Source of the DNA: Shewanella sp. UCD-KL12
GTDB lineage: Bacteria; Pseudomonadota; Gammaproteobacteria; Enterobacterales; Shewanellaceae
Direction: 5' to 3'
Length of the DNA stretch: 64,000 nt
Assembly: GCF_001957125.1 (NCBI RefSeq)
Contig: NZ_MPHJ01000003.1
Span: 124,001-188,000, forward strand
Below, in pieces: positions 30,692 to 39,956 of the stretch. The translations under genes and the position numbers were made by a program. A model generated the notes under the pieces. It saw only the letters and a program-made list of their open reading frames with translations, did not search any database and was not told where the DNA came from. Position 1 is the first letter of the stretch; every line of letters starts with the position of its first letter.

Positions 30692-32326
30692 ATGAAACGC
30701 ATTATATTTAGGGTTAATGCTGGCCAAGGAGCTGGAGTTGGTCACCTTGTTCGTTGCTGTAGCCTAGCTCGTGAGCTCAAAGAGCTTGGACATGAGTGTT
30801 ATTTTTTATTGTCTTACTTTGATGCCGGAGTGCTTCCTTTTCTTGATGGGCTTGAGTATGGCTACCTATTCAACCATGATCAAACACCAACTGAGCGAGT
30901 TAGCCATAGTGTGGAATTGGATGCACGTTCAACGCTACAATTTTTGGCTAATAAACAAGTAGATTGGTTGATCCTCGATGATTACTTGCTAGGTAAAGAA
31001 TGGGAGGAGATATTTTTTGGCCAAGGAACGCAGCTACTCGTAATAGATGACCTGTGCAGGGAGCATGTTTGCGACGTTTTATTAGATATTCGTTGGCGTG
31101 GAGATATTTCCAACTCAGCTTACGATAAGTTAGTTCCTGCTCAGGCAGTAAAGCTAATTGGTCCACAATACGCATTGCTTGATTCTCAATACCGACAGCC
31201 CCCCCAAGAGCAAAAAAGAGAGAGTTTTACTGTTTTGATTGGTGTTGGTGGTGGCGGAGATAATCGCGTTAATAGTGACATTATTTCGGCTCTATTACAG
31301 TTAACTAACACGATTGACATTATTATCAAGCCGATATTAGGTCCGCTAACCGAAAACAAACAGCTGCTAGATATTTTTCAAGGAAATAACCAGATTCAAC
31401 CAATCACTGATTGTTTCGATCTATATCCGCACTTGATGGAATGTGATCTATATATAGGTGCTGCTGGCGGTGTTCTATATCAGTTATTGGCACTCAATAA
31501 ACCTGCATTAACGTTTTCACTAGCATCGAATCAACAAACTCCACTTGCTGATTTAGAGGGGATAGGGCATTACTTTCATTGTGATGAAAGCTTTGATATC
31601 GGGCTGCTTGCACCTCTAATTTTGACTATTTATGAACACTATGAACGTGTAAAAGTCCTACCAAGTAAAGCGATAAATATTGATGGCTTAGGTGCGTCTA
31701 GAGTTGCCAACTTTTTGCTTAACTCTACAGCGCCAAAGTTGGCAGAGTTTATTTCTCCAGTACAAATCAAACCAGAATCATACGAAAATCTTAATGAGCA
31801 TTATCGAGTGCGCCCAGTGGACGATAGCGATATTAATCATTATTTGGATAGCCGTAATTTATCTTCAAATGCACAGAACATGATTGAGTCTAAGCCAATT
31901 GCTCGACTAGGGCATTATACATGGTGGTTTAATACTCAAAGAAGTTCTTATTTATTAGAGAAAGACAATCAGGCAAGTCTGTATATATGGCATCAAATTC
32001 AAGATTTCAAAGAGTGTCAATTTCTTATCGGTGGCTGGTTCGTATGCCAACAAAATACTTCTTTCCAAGACGCATTATTAGCACTGAACTGGCAGTTGGA
32101 ACATTGTGACAAATATTGGCCATTAATCCCATGGATTGCAGTGATACATAAAGAAAATCGGTATGTTAAGTTGATGAATGACTACCTAGGCTTTAATGAG
32201 GTAAGTGAAGAACACCCTTATTATGCAGCGATTGGTTCGATTTTTGCAGGTGCTTCAATAGATGAATTTTACTACGTAATGAGGGAGCCTAAGGCTAAAC
32301 CATTATCACAAACGACTTTGTCATAG
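30692..32326 (+). CDS. pseG: PseG hydrolase fused to a GNAT (PseH-like) acetyltransferase domain
   Basis: Residues ~1-345 match PseG, the UDP-sugar hydrolase that releases 2,4-diacetamido-trideoxy-altropyranose (RVNAGQGAGVGHLVRC at 6-21, IGVGGGGDN at about 185, GAAGGVLYQ near 255). Residues ~365-530 form an extra domain beginning YRVRPVDDSDINHYL and containing AVIHKENRYVKLMNDYLGF, the typical GNAT end motif. PseH, the N-acetyltransferase needed between PseC and PseG, is otherwise missing from the operon, so this domain probably supplies it. The total of 544 residues is well above the usual ~340. It starts immediately after pseF. Confidence 0.88.
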   Translation: MKRIIFRVNAGQGAGVGHLVRCCSLARELKELGHECYFLLSYFDAGVLPFLDGLEYGYLFNHDQTPTERVSHSVELDARSTLQFLANKQVDWLILDDYLLGKEWEEIFFGQGTQLLVIDDLCREHVCDVLLDIRWRGDISNSAYDKLVPAQAVKLIGPQYALLDSQYRQPPQEQKRESFTVLIGVGGGGDNRVNSDIISALLQLTNTIDIIIKPILGPLTENKQLLDIFQGNNQIQPITDCFDLYPHLMECDLYIGAAGGVLYQLLALNKPALTFSLASNQQTPLADLEGIGHYFHCDESFDIGLLAPLILTIYEHYERVKVLPSKAINIDGLGASRVANFLLNSTAPKLAEFISPVQIKPESYENLNEHYRVRPVDDSDINHYLDSRNLSSNAQNMIESKPIARLGHYTWWFNTQRSSYLLEKDNQASLYIWHQIQDFKECQFLIGGWFVCQQNTSFQDALLALNWQLEHCDKYWPLIPWIAVIHKENRYVKLMNDYLGFNEVSEEHPYYAAIGSIFAGASIDEFYYVMREPKAKPLSQTTLS

Positions 32327-32333
32327 GATTGAG

Positions 32334-33470
32334 ATGCATCAAATTAAACCAAATACCACCGTTACACCATTAAAAATTGGTTTTATTGGCGGTGCTCATG
32401 AATCCGCTGTGGGTTATGCCCATAGTGTTGCTTGTCAGTTGGATGGGCATTGGCAGCTTGTATCGGGTTGTTTCTCACGGGATCAGTTTAAAAGTGATAA
32501 AACCGGCGAGGCATGGAATATTGCTGCTGAATATATTTATAGTGACTGGCAACTGTATATTAAAGAGCAAGCTTCAGAGCTTGATGCAGTAGTAGTCTTA
32601 ACGCCTACTCCACTACATGAAAAGGTTGTTTGTGCTTTGCTCGCTGCCGGTGTCGCTGTTATATGTGAAAAAGCGATGGCAGCTGATTTATCTCAATCCA
32701 AATCAATTCAGAAAGCCTTAAACAAAACTAAAGGGTTTCTCGCTGTGACATTTAACTATAGTGGATACCCTATGGTAAGAGTGTTACGTCGACATATTCA
32801 AGCTGGGGATTTAGGTAAACTCTTGCAAATTCGAATTGAAATGCCCTCTGATGGTTTTATTCAAGACGTTAACCTAATGGCACCGCAAGCATGGCGTTTA
32901 GTGGATGGTGAGATCCCCACGCTTCTGCTGGATCTCGCAGTACATGTACATCATTTAAGTGATTTTGTTACTGGTCTAAAGCCATTAAAGGTCAATGCCA
33001 ATTTTAACCACTTTTCAGTGTTTGAAGGTATTGTTGATGATGCCAACATCTGGCTTAAGTGTGAGCAAGATATGCAGGCTTCCTTCTGGGTCAGTAAAAC
33101 GGCAATAGGACATAAAAATGGTCTGAAAATATCTATTTATGGTGACAAAGGCAGTGCTGAGTGGATTCAAGAAGAGCCGGAAGTATTGCATCTTTATAAC
33201 CAGAAATCGGTCAAGTCAAGTTATAACCGTGGTAACTGTCAATTCCAAGATGAAATAATTGAACGATTTAAGCCCGGGCATCCAGGTGGCTTTATTGAAG
33301 CATTTGCAAACCTCTATCAAGATATCGCTCAAGCACTGCTCGAATACAAGCAGACTGGTGTTCAACAGTCTCCATATGTATTTGGCTGGCAACATGCCCA
33401 TGACGGTCTTGCATTACTCGATGCTGCAACAGAGTCTAACAAACAGCAACAATGGATAGATATAAAATGA
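32334..33470 (+). CDS. Gfo/Idh/MocA family NAD(P)-dependent oxidoreductase
   Basis: Predicted sugar dehydrogenase or reductase. The 378-residue protein has an N-terminal Rossmann fold with IGFIGGAHESAVGYAH at about 17-32, the VICEKAMA motif (lysine of the EKP-type signature) at about 107-114, and the C-terminal GFO_IDH_MocA domain. It sits between pseG and pseI, 7 bases after pseG, with pseI 11 bases later. The classical Pse pathway has no such step, so it probably modifies the nonulosonic acid or its precursor, for example by oxidation and epimerisation. The substrate is not known. Confidence 0.82.
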   Translation: MHQIKPNTTVTPLKIGFIGGAHESAVGYAHSVACQLDGHWQLVSGCFSRDQFKSDKTGEAWNIAAEYIYSDWQLYIKEQASELDAVVVLTPTPLHEKVVCALLAAGVAVICEKAMAADLSQSKSIQKALNKTKGFLAVTFNYSGYPMVRVLRRHIQAGDLGKLLQIRIEMPSDGFIQDVNLMAPQAWRLVDGEIPTLLLDLAVHVHHLSDFVTGLKPLKVNANFNHFSVFEGIVDDANIWLKCEQDMQASFWVSKTAIGHKNGLKISIYGDKGSAEWIQEEPEVLHLYNQKSVKSSYNRGNCQFQDEIIERFKPGHPGGFIEAFANLYQDIAQALLEYKQTGVQQSPYVFGWQHAHDGLALLDAATESNKQQQWIDIK

Positions 33471-33481
33471 AGGAGTCATCC

Positions 33482-34546
33482 ATGAAAGGCATTTCTCAAA
33501 AGGTAACTATAGGAGAACGCCTAGTCGGTTCTGGTGAGCCTGCTTATATTATTGCAGAACTATCAGGTAATCACGGTGGTAGTTTAGATAAAGCACTAGA
33601 GCTTTTACGTGCAGGGGCTTCAACTGGTGCTGATGCCATTAAACTGCAAGTGTATCGCCCAGATACTATAACTCTAAATGTTAGCCATGGTGATTTTGCA
33701 ATCCCTAAAGACAATGCTTGGGCGGATTATAAAAACCTATACAATTTATATGAGTATGCTCATACGCCTTGGGAGTGGCTACCAGAGCTGTTTGCAGAAG
33801 CTGAGAAGTTAGGAGTGGAGCTTTTTGGTTCTGTTTTTGATGATAGCTCAGTTGATGAGTTAGAGTTATTCCCTGTTAAAGCCTACAAAATAGCCTCTCC
33901 TGAAATAGTAGATTTAGGGCTTCTAAAAAAAGTGGCGAGCACTGGCAAACCTGTCATAGTTTCGACGGGGCTAGCTAGCTTGATCGATGTTGCAAGAGCT
34001 GTAGATTGTTTATCTGAGTTTGGTTGTGAAGAGATTATTTTACTTAAATGTACCACGGCTTACCCAACCCCTCCCGAAGAAGTGAACCTTAAAACGGTGC
34101 AAAACTTACAGCAGACCTTTAATTGTCCTGTTGGGCTATCAGATCATACCGTTGGCATTGGGGTACCAATTGCAGCTGTAACGCTAGGTGCCAGTGTGAT
34201 TGAAAAACATATTAAACTTGATGATGGTGAAGAGACTGTTGATAGCTTCTTTTCCCTGACAATCGAAGAGTTTAAAAATATGATCACTGAGATCCGTAGG
34301 GCTGAAGTCGCTGTAGGTAAGGTTGAATATAGCCTAACACCTGAAGCTGCAAAAAACTGCAATGGTCGCCGCTCTCTGTATGTGTCGAAGTCAATCAAGG
34401 CCGGTGAAGTGCTCACTGAACTTAATATCCGCTCAGTAAGACCAGGTTATGGTCTTTCACCCAAATATCTTCCATTAGTACTTGGACGAAAGGCGAGCCA
34501 AGACCTACAAACGGGTGATCGCCTAAGTTGGGAAGTGATCGCTTAA
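33482..34546 (+). CDS. pseI: Pseudaminic acid synthase
   Basis: Condenses the diacetamido hexose with phosphoenolpyruvate to form pseudaminic acid. The 354-residue NeuB-family barrel has YIIAELSGNHGG at the start, KLQVYRPDTIT, KIASPEIVD and GLSDHTVGIGVP in the expected order. It ends with a C-terminal SAF/antifreeze-like domain (about 290-354; RRSLYVSKSIKAGEV). AELSGNHGG rather than the NeuB form AEIGxNH favours PseI. An ATG at 33452 is in frame, but the ATG at 33482 has AAGGAG at proper distance and lies after the previous stop. Confidence 0.94.
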   Translation: MKGISQKVTIGERLVGSGEPAYIIAELSGNHGGSLDKALELLRAGASTGADAIKLQVYRPDTITLNVSHGDFAIPKDNAWADYKNLYNLYEYAHTPWEWLPELFAEAEKLGVELFGSVFDDSSVDELELFPVKAYKIASPEIVDLGLLKKVASTGKPVIVSTGLASLIDVARAVDCLSEFGCEEIILLKCTTAYPTPPEEVNLKTVQNLQQTFNCPVGLSDHTVGIGVPIAAVTLGASVIEKHIKLDDGEETVDSFFSLTIEEFKNMITEIRRAEVAVGKVEYSLTPEAAKNCNGRRSLYVSKSIKAGEVLTELNIRSVRPGYGLSPKYLPLVLGRKASQDLQTGDRLSWEVIA

Positions 34547-34571
34547 TATTTACTTACATAGTGTATTTTAT

Positions 34572-34829
34572 ATGAATAATGAACAGTACTCGCAGGTTCT
34601 AGAGACCATTTTGTCCTACATTAAACAAAATATTTCTGCTGAAGTTTCGGTTGATGAAGCGAGCAATTTTGTCACTGAAGGCTTACTAGATTCTTTTGCT
34701 ATTTTAAGTTTAATCATGACTCTAGAATCAGAGTTTTTGATCAAGTTTAAGCCTGTAGAGTTAGCCAACCCTGACTTGCAACTAGTGAAAGGCTTAGCGC
34801 AGTCTGTTTGTGATAAGTTGGCATCATAA
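34572..34829 (+). CDS. Acyl carrier protein
   Basis: The 85-residue helical protein has the phosphopantetheine attachment motif GLLDSFAIL (Ser41), the normal position for a carrier protein. It lies 25 bases after pseI and 8 bases before an AMP-forming ligase gene, so the pair most likely loads an acyl or amino-acyl group onto the carrier for transfer to a sugar amine. It is too divergent from AcpP to be the fatty-acid housekeeping carrier. The acyl group cannot be told from sequence. Confidence 0.85.
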   Translation: MNNEQYSQVLETILSYIKQNISAEVSVDEASNFVTEGLLDSFAILSLIMTLESEFLIKFKPVELANPDLQLVKGLAQSVCDKLAS

Positions 34830-34837
34830 GGCTCAGT

Positions 34838-36403
34838 ATGTCTCCTATTTATACTCGATTTCACTCAGTTGCTAGTGCAACGCCTGACAAGTTGGCACTT
34901 CAAGATGGAGAACAGAGCTATACATATTTGCAATTATTGCAAAGAATAGACAGTCTTGCCGCAGACATATCAGTCATCAGCGGTGGTGAGCGACCACGTA
35001 TAGCTTTGATAACTGATGAGCAGCTCGATAATGTATGCATCAGCATAGCGATAGCTAAAGTCGGTGGATGTTGTATCCCCATGAATGCTCATATGTTGCC
35101 AGCACAGTTGTTAGCTGCTTGTGATGCTGTAGATGCCAACATAGTTATGGGGAAACAGCACTTACTCGATAAGCTTTCTCTAAGTCAGCAGTTCAAAGTT
35201 ATGTCAACTGATGACATCAGTCATCCTGAGTACTTAAGCCACTTAGATGTTTTAAATGATACTAGTGAGCAAGTTTGCAAAGATATTCCAGAGCAGTGGC
35301 AATCTGAAGAAGATTTTCTTATTACACTCTCTTCAGGATCGACCGGGCAGCCAAAGCCTATTATGATATCCCAAGCTGTAAAGCTTGCACGTGCAGAGCA
35401 AACATGGCAGCTATATAAACTGACTTCTGCTGACACTACGTTATGCGCATCGCCTTTTTTTCACTCTTTAGGGCAACGCTTAACCTTTGTGCCATTACTA
35501 CTTGGCTCAAGTTTAATACACCTCTCACGATTTACCCCATTAAGCTGGTTGAGCTTAGTCGCAGAACATAAAGTTAACTTTGTGATCGCTGTATCCTCTC
35601 ATCTCTATGCGCTTAAAAATAGTTTGTTATCGAATACTGAAACCATCCAAAGTTTACGGACCATTGTGACTTCTTCAGCCCCAATCGATGCAGGCTTTAA
35701 AGCTCAAGTTTTTAACGCTATAGGTTGTGATTTTCATGAAATCTATGGTGCGACAGAGATAGCTGTTGCGACAAACTTAGCTCCTGTAGATGCCAATGAA
35801 AAATATAAAACCGTGGGTAAACCTTGTGACAACATAAAAGTACAGATACTAGATCAAGAGTTACAGGTTTTGCCTTGTGAGCTTGTCGGCCAAATTGCTG
35901 TTAAATCTCCTCTCTCCTTTTCAGGCTACTACGGTAAGAGAGAGTTAACTAAGCTCTCAAGTCATCATGAGTACTTTCTTACTGGCGATTTAGGTTATGT
36001 AGATCAAGAAGGTTTTGTCACTTATGTCGGTAGACAAAAAGATGTGATAATTTCTGGTGGAATTAATATTTATCCAAAAGATATTGAAACTGAGTTATTA
36101 ACCCACCCCGAGTTGCATGAGGTTGCAGTCATTGGCGTTGAAGATAGTTTGTTGGGTGAAGTCATTGTGGCCATTTGCATATCAGATGCTCAGAGTGATA
36201 TTGAAGCAAGCTTAAGAAAAATCGCTAATAAAAATTTAGCAGCATTTCAGCGACCATTGAAATATTTTTTCCCAGAGTCACTCCCCTTGACCCCAACAGG
36301 CAAAGTTTCAAAAATCTTATTAAGAGAGCAGTACAGTAAGCTCAATCAAGGGTGGACCGATATGCTGCGGGTAATGCTATATGGAGAGCAACTTGATGAG
36401 TGA
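34838..36403 (+). CDS. AMP-forming acyl-CoA/acyl-ACP ligase
   Basis: This ANL-superfamily adenylating enzyme of 521 residues has the ATP loop LSSGSTGQPKP at about 167-177, the A5 motif YGATEIAVAT near 300, TGDLGYVDQEG near 375 and the catalytic lysine in GKVSKILLR near the C-terminus. Genome context (carrier protein 8 bases upstream, pse genes) suggests that it activates a small acid and loads it on that carrier for N-acylation of the nonulosonic acid. Fatty-acid CoA ligase activity is the alternative. It overlaps the next gene by 8 bases. Confidence 0.85.
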   Translation: MSPIYTRFHSVASATPDKLALQDGEQSYTYLQLLQRIDSLAADISVISGGERPRIALITDEQLDNVCISIAIAKVGGCCIPMNAHMLPAQLLAACDAVDANIVMGKQHLLDKLSLSQQFKVMSTDDISHPEYLSHLDVLNDTSEQVCKDIPEQWQSEEDFLITLSSGSTGQPKPIMISQAVKLARAEQTWQLYKLTSADTTLCASPFFHSLGQRLTFVPLLLGSSLIHLSRFTPLSWLSLVAEHKVNFVIAVSSHLYALKNSLLSNTETIQSLRTIVTSSAPIDAGFKAQVFNAIGCDFHEIYGATEIAVATNLAPVDANEKYKTVGKPCDNIKVQILDQELQVLPCELVGQIAVKSPLSFSGYYGKRELTKLSSHHEYFLTGDLGYVDQEGFVTYVGRQKDVIISGGINIYPKDIETELLTHPELHEVAVIGVEDSLLGEVIVAICISDAQSDIEASLRKIANKNLAAFQRPLKYFFPESLPLTPTGKVSKILLREQYSKLNQGWTDMLRVMLYGEQLDE

Positions 36404-37484
36404 TATATATCTGTTTGGCGCTGGTATCCAGGGCCAAATATTCCTTAGAGCCATGAAAGCGAATGGCGTGGAGCCTGCTGCCATCATCGATAGTTTTTCG
36501 ACGAAAACCAACGTTGATGGCGTAAGCGTTATTAGGCCTGAAGAGGTGACAGATAAAGGCGCTAAGATCTATATCTCTGTAGGCTTGATGAGCCGTAAAA
36601 TCAAGAAACAGCTAGAGAGCGATGGCTTTATCAATGTGTTCGACTTTACTCAGTCATTAACAGCTTTCCCGAATATTATTGTCGAACTTAAACTTCATAG
36701 CCTTTGGTATAGTGAAAATCTCAGTGATAGAGTCGATGAAGCCGCGATAGCAGGTTTTAATAAGTTGTTATGTGATGATATTAGCCGTGATTTATTAGCT
36801 AAAATCGTCCGATTCAGAACCGAATTTTTAATCGAAGACTACATTAGTCCAGATGAGCAATTACAGTACTTTACTGACGATGTACCAGCTTTAAGCCATC
36901 TTGAAAGTGTCCGATTTATAGATGCCGGTGCTTATAATGGCGATACGCTAAAGAGTTTGTTTAAAGTAGCAAAGGCAAAGCAGTTGCCCGTTGAGTACTG
37001 TGCCAGTTTCGAGCCTGATCCTGCTAACTTACTTGGTTTGAACACAGCCTGTTCTGAGCTGGTAAATACTGGCAATAACGCGCGTGTATTTGTTTATCCA
37101 TCTGGCGTATGGAGTGAGTCAGCTCAGTTAAGCTTTGAAGCTGACAGTAATACTTCAAGTAAGTTATCCCTCGGAAGTATCAATGCTTCGACGATAAACT
37201 GCGTCGCATTGGATGATGTGGTTTACGGTGCAAGACCTAACTTTATTAAAATGGATGTAGAGGGGGCTGAAAAGCAGGCGTTAAGTGGGGCGAGTAAAAC
37301 GATAGCAGACTTCTCTCCCGTTCTAGCTATCTGCCTTTACCATAATCCTAAAGACCTTTGGCAGATCCCTGAACTTATCATGCAGATAAACCCTAATTAT
37401 GACATGTATTTACGTGTTTACGGGGATATGTTGTTAGAAACCGTACTTTACTGTATTCCAAAGAAAATATTATCCAAACAGTAA
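36396..37484 (+). CDS. FkbM-family methyltransferase with N-terminal Rossmann domain
   Basis: Predicted SAM-dependent O-methyltransferase. Residues ~1-80 form a small nucleotide-binding domain (IYLFGAGIQGQIFLRAM), as in PglD-like or CgeB-like proteins. Residues ~150-360 are the FkbM domain, with RFIDAGAYNGDTLKSL (SAM site), SFEPDPANL and FIKMDVEGAEKQAL. I chose the ATG at 36396, 7 bases after GGAGAG, instead of 36381. It is translationally coupled to the ligase. A role in methylating the flagellin glycan is inferred. Confidence 0.85.
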   Translation: MSDIYLFGAGIQGQIFLRAMKANGVEPAAIIDSFSTKTNVDGVSVIRPEEVTDKGAKIYISVGLMSRKIKKQLESDGFINVFDFTQSLTAFPNIIVELKLHSLWYSENLSDRVDEAAIAGFNKLLCDDISRDLLAKIVRFRTEFLIEDYISPDEQLQYFTDDVPALSHLESVRFIDAGAYNGDTLKSLFKVAKAKQLPVEYCASFEPDPANLLGLNTACSELVNTGNNARVFVYPSGVWSESAQLSFEADSNTSSKLSLGSINASTINCVALDDVVYGARPNFIKMDVEGAEKQALSGASKTIADFSPVLAICLYHNPKDLWQIPELIMQINPNYDMYLRVYGDMLLETVLYCIPKKILSKQ

Positions 37485-37506
37485 GTGCATATAAGGAATT
37501 CAATAT

Positions 37507-38565
37507 ATGTGGACAGAGCAAGCTCAAGTCATTATTGACGATATGAAAAAAGTCGATGAGCATTACCAACCGACTCATTTTTGGCAACACGGAGCAATGA
37601 CACTTCAAGCAGAACTAGAAAGTAAGGGGATTGAGCAGTTTCGCTCACTAAAAGGTGCGCTATCTTTCTTTGTCCCCACCTACCTATTCCATGGCTGGGC
37701 AACTCAACCGGAAAAGTATCAACGCGTACTAGAAGTATGTCAGGGGGAGCTTGATAGCGATAAAAAATCATATCTTTCGACCATGGAGTTTCTAACTGGT
37801 GAGATGCACGCTAAAAGTGATTATCGGGTATATAAAGCAAGTGAATGTGAAAGAGAACCTTTTACCAGCCAATTTAGTGAAAGCACAGTAGGTTCACCTT
37901 TGGAACAGTTTGAGTTTGAGGGGAGAAAATTTAGTCGTTCAAGCTTGAATTATCTACTAGGGCTAAATTTTTTAAAGCAAGAGCTGAAGAATGTACCTGT
38001 TAAAACAGTATTAGAGATTGGTGGTGGTTTCGGTTCTTTAGGTGAAATACTCTTAAGCGATGAGCGAAATGAGACCTTCTACATGAATGTTGATATTGCG
38101 CCAACTTGTCTGTTTTCCACCTATTATTTACAAACTAATTTCGGTAAAAACAAGATTGCTGACTATCAAACAGCCAAGTCATTATCAGATCTATCTTTAA
38201 CTAACTTATCTAATCTTTATCAAGGTGCTGTGATCTGCCCTTGGCAGTTACCTGATGTGAAAGGGGAGTTGGATCTGTTTATTAATTTTATCTCTTTTCA
38301 AGAGATGGAGCCTGAAATAGTTGCTAATTACCTTGGCCATGTAGCGCGATTAAATTGCCAGTATGTACTGCTAAGAAACTTGAGAGAGGGTAAACAACTC
38401 GCCACAGATGGTAGTCATGCAGGAGTAAAAAAACCGATTACAAGCGAGGACTATGACACTTTTCTACCTGATTATGAGCTGATTGCTACTAATGTAACCC
38501 CTTTTGGGTTTGAGACTATTGATGGATTTAATTCAGAGCTGCGTCTTTATAAATTAAAAAAGTAA
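37507..38565 (+). CDS. Putative sugar O-methyltransferase
   Basis: The 352-residue protein has a class I methyltransferase core at about 165-320. The SAM-binding glycine loop is VLEIGGGFGSLGEIL, and an acidic residue follows at the end of the next strand (NVDIAPTC). The N-terminal half is helical and of the kind seen in the putative sugar O-methyltransferase family found in LPS and flagellar glycan loci. It lies 22 bases after the FkbM gene with AAGGAA upstream of the ATG. Substrate unknown; the second methyltransferase in a row implies at least two methyl groups or two acceptors. Confidence 0.78.
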   Translation: MWTEQAQVIIDDMKKVDEHYQPTHFWQHGAMTLQAELESKGIEQFRSLKGALSFFVPTYLFHGWATQPEKYQRVLEVCQGELDSDKKSYLSTMEFLTGEMHAKSDYRVYKASECEREPFTSQFSESTVGSPLEQFEFEGRKFSRSSLNYLLGLNFLKQELKNVPVKTVLEIGGGFGSLGEILLSDERNETFYMNVDIAPTCLFSTYYLQTNFGKNKIADYQTAKSLSDLSLTNLSNLYQGAVICPWQLPDVKGELDLFINFISFQEMEPEIVANYLGHVARLNCQYVLLRNLREGKQLATDGSHAGVKKPITSEDYDTFLPDYELIATNVTPFGFETIDGFNSELRLYKLKK

Positions 38566-38608
38566 TTGATTATATTTGTATCTAAGCAATTAGGTACAAG
38601 GAGTTGTA

Positions 38609-39637
38609 ATGAATCGAGTGGAACATATAAAAGATGAACGACCGGCAAGTGTTAATGGTGCTGATTATTGGGATAAGGTGTTAACCCAGCAGGTCATTGA
38701 GCCTACTTTATTTGTAGGCAGACCTGTTGAAACTGAGTGTAAAGACCTGTTTCGTCGTTATGTATCAATTATTAATATTGAGGCATTTAATTTTTGCAAT
38801 CGAAAGTGTAGTTATTGTCCGGTATCTTTTCTTGATGAGCGTCGTGGGAAGATTCAACATATGTCTGATGATGTTTATCAGAGGTTGATCAGTGAATTGA
38901 GCCAAATTGATTATAGTGAAAAGCTAGTATTTAACTTGTATAACGAGCCACTAGCCAGTAAAAAGAAGTTTTATGAAAAGCTGACATATGCTTTGGCTCA
39001 CCTACCCAAAGCGAGAGTATTTTTTAATTCAAATGGTGACTACCTTGATTTAGAAGCTCTTGAAACGTTATCACAAATAGGCGTCACAGGCATTAATGTA
39101 ACTTTGCATCCAAAAGGCATATACGAGCATCTCGAACGCCATGAAGAGCTTAAAGCCTTCTATGTGAAGTTAAAACAGAAGCTTGTTATTGACTCAGAAA
39201 ATGTTGATAAATCCATTCATACTCATTTTGACTATAAAGGAATGAGAATAGATGTGAGCTGTGTTAATTATGAGCAGGTTGGCCATTCTCGCGCAGGAGC
39301 CATTGAACATTTAAAGATAGAGACATTAAGAGACTACCCATGTTTTAGGCCTTTTAGAGAGTTTACTGTTTATCATAATGGTTTTGTATATCCATGTTGT
39401 AATATCATGCCTGACCTTGATGAAGGTAATCGTTTAGCAATAGGCTCTATTGGCGATGGTGCCACCATATTTGAGCTTTATGGGTCTAAATTAATGCAAT
39501 CATGGCGGAAGGATCTTTTTAGCTTCGGCTTGAAACGCTCTCCATGTGATCTTTGTTATGAAAGAGCATGTACTAAAGATGATAGTGATAAGAACCTGCG
39601 CGATCTTAAACTTTCTGCTATAACCGAGATTAGTTAG
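38609..39637 (+). CDS. Radical SAM/SPASM domain protein
   Basis: The 342-residue enzyme has the radical SAM cluster motif CNRKCSYC (CxxxCxxC) at about residues 61-68. A C-terminal SPASM-like cysteine set (YPCCNIM near 268, SPCDLCYERAC near 315) should bind a second iron-sulfur cluster. It is the last gene before a 319-base break with a hairpin. SPASM enzymes include peptide-modifying and sugar-modifying types such as epimerases and dehydratases. Sugar modification is the more likely role here, but this is inference. The ribosome site AAGGAG is clear. Confidence 0.82.
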   Translation: MNRVEHIKDERPASVNGADYWDKVLTQQVIEPTLFVGRPVETECKDLFRRYVSIINIEAFNFCNRKCSYCPVSFLDERRGKIQHMSDDVYQRLISELSQIDYSEKLVFNLYNEPLASKKKFYEKLTYALAHLPKARVFFNSNGDYLDLEALETLSQIGVTGINVTLHPKGIYEHLERHEELKAFYVKLKQKLVIDSENVDKSIHTHFDYKGMRIDVSCVNYEQVGHSRAGAIEHLKIETLRDYPCFRPFREFTVYHNGFVYPCCNIMPDLDEGNRLAIGSIGDGATIFELYGSKLMQSWRKDLFSFGLKRSPCDLCYERACTKDDSDKNLRDLKLSAITEIS

Positions 39638-39956
39638 TTTTTATACACCTCTTATCAATTCGTCAAATGATAAGAGGTCTTATCTATCCCCTCCAAAAAA
39701 CAGTTCCTAACTGTCAATTATTTGTTGCTCTCCCAAGCAGTAATTCCACTTTACTCTAATCTATAGCTTGTTGTCATTTTGTGAATAATGTATCTTTAAT
39801 GTTGTGCAATCGGCTGTTTTGATTGATATTTAAACAAGTTGAGTTTACTTATCAACCTAATTAAGCTGGGGTTGGTATGAAATTTGCTCTATTAAGATAT
39901 GTGCTTTGATTGATTCTACGTTGATATTGTGAAGCTGTACGCTCCAGGGAGTTGAG
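39638..39956. other. Break between the two glycan operons: hairpin and promoter
   Basis: This 319-base non-coding gap has two features. An 11-bp perfect stem ACCTCTTATCA/TGATAAGAGGT (39647-39657 with 39668-39678) with a 10-base loop lies directly after the radical SAM gene and could end the first operon, though no T run follows. A sigma-54-type element at 39873-39888 faces the second operon. The remainder is AT-rich without open frames. Confidence 0.5.
39873..39888 (+). promoter_or_regulatory. Putative sigma-54 promoter of the second glycan operon
   Basis: TGGTATGAAATTTGCT, preceded by T and followed by CT, has GG and GC ten bases apart, -24 TTGGTATG and a perfect -12 TTGCT. It lies 69 bases before the ATG of the 3-dehydratase-like gene. 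Confidence 0.55.
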
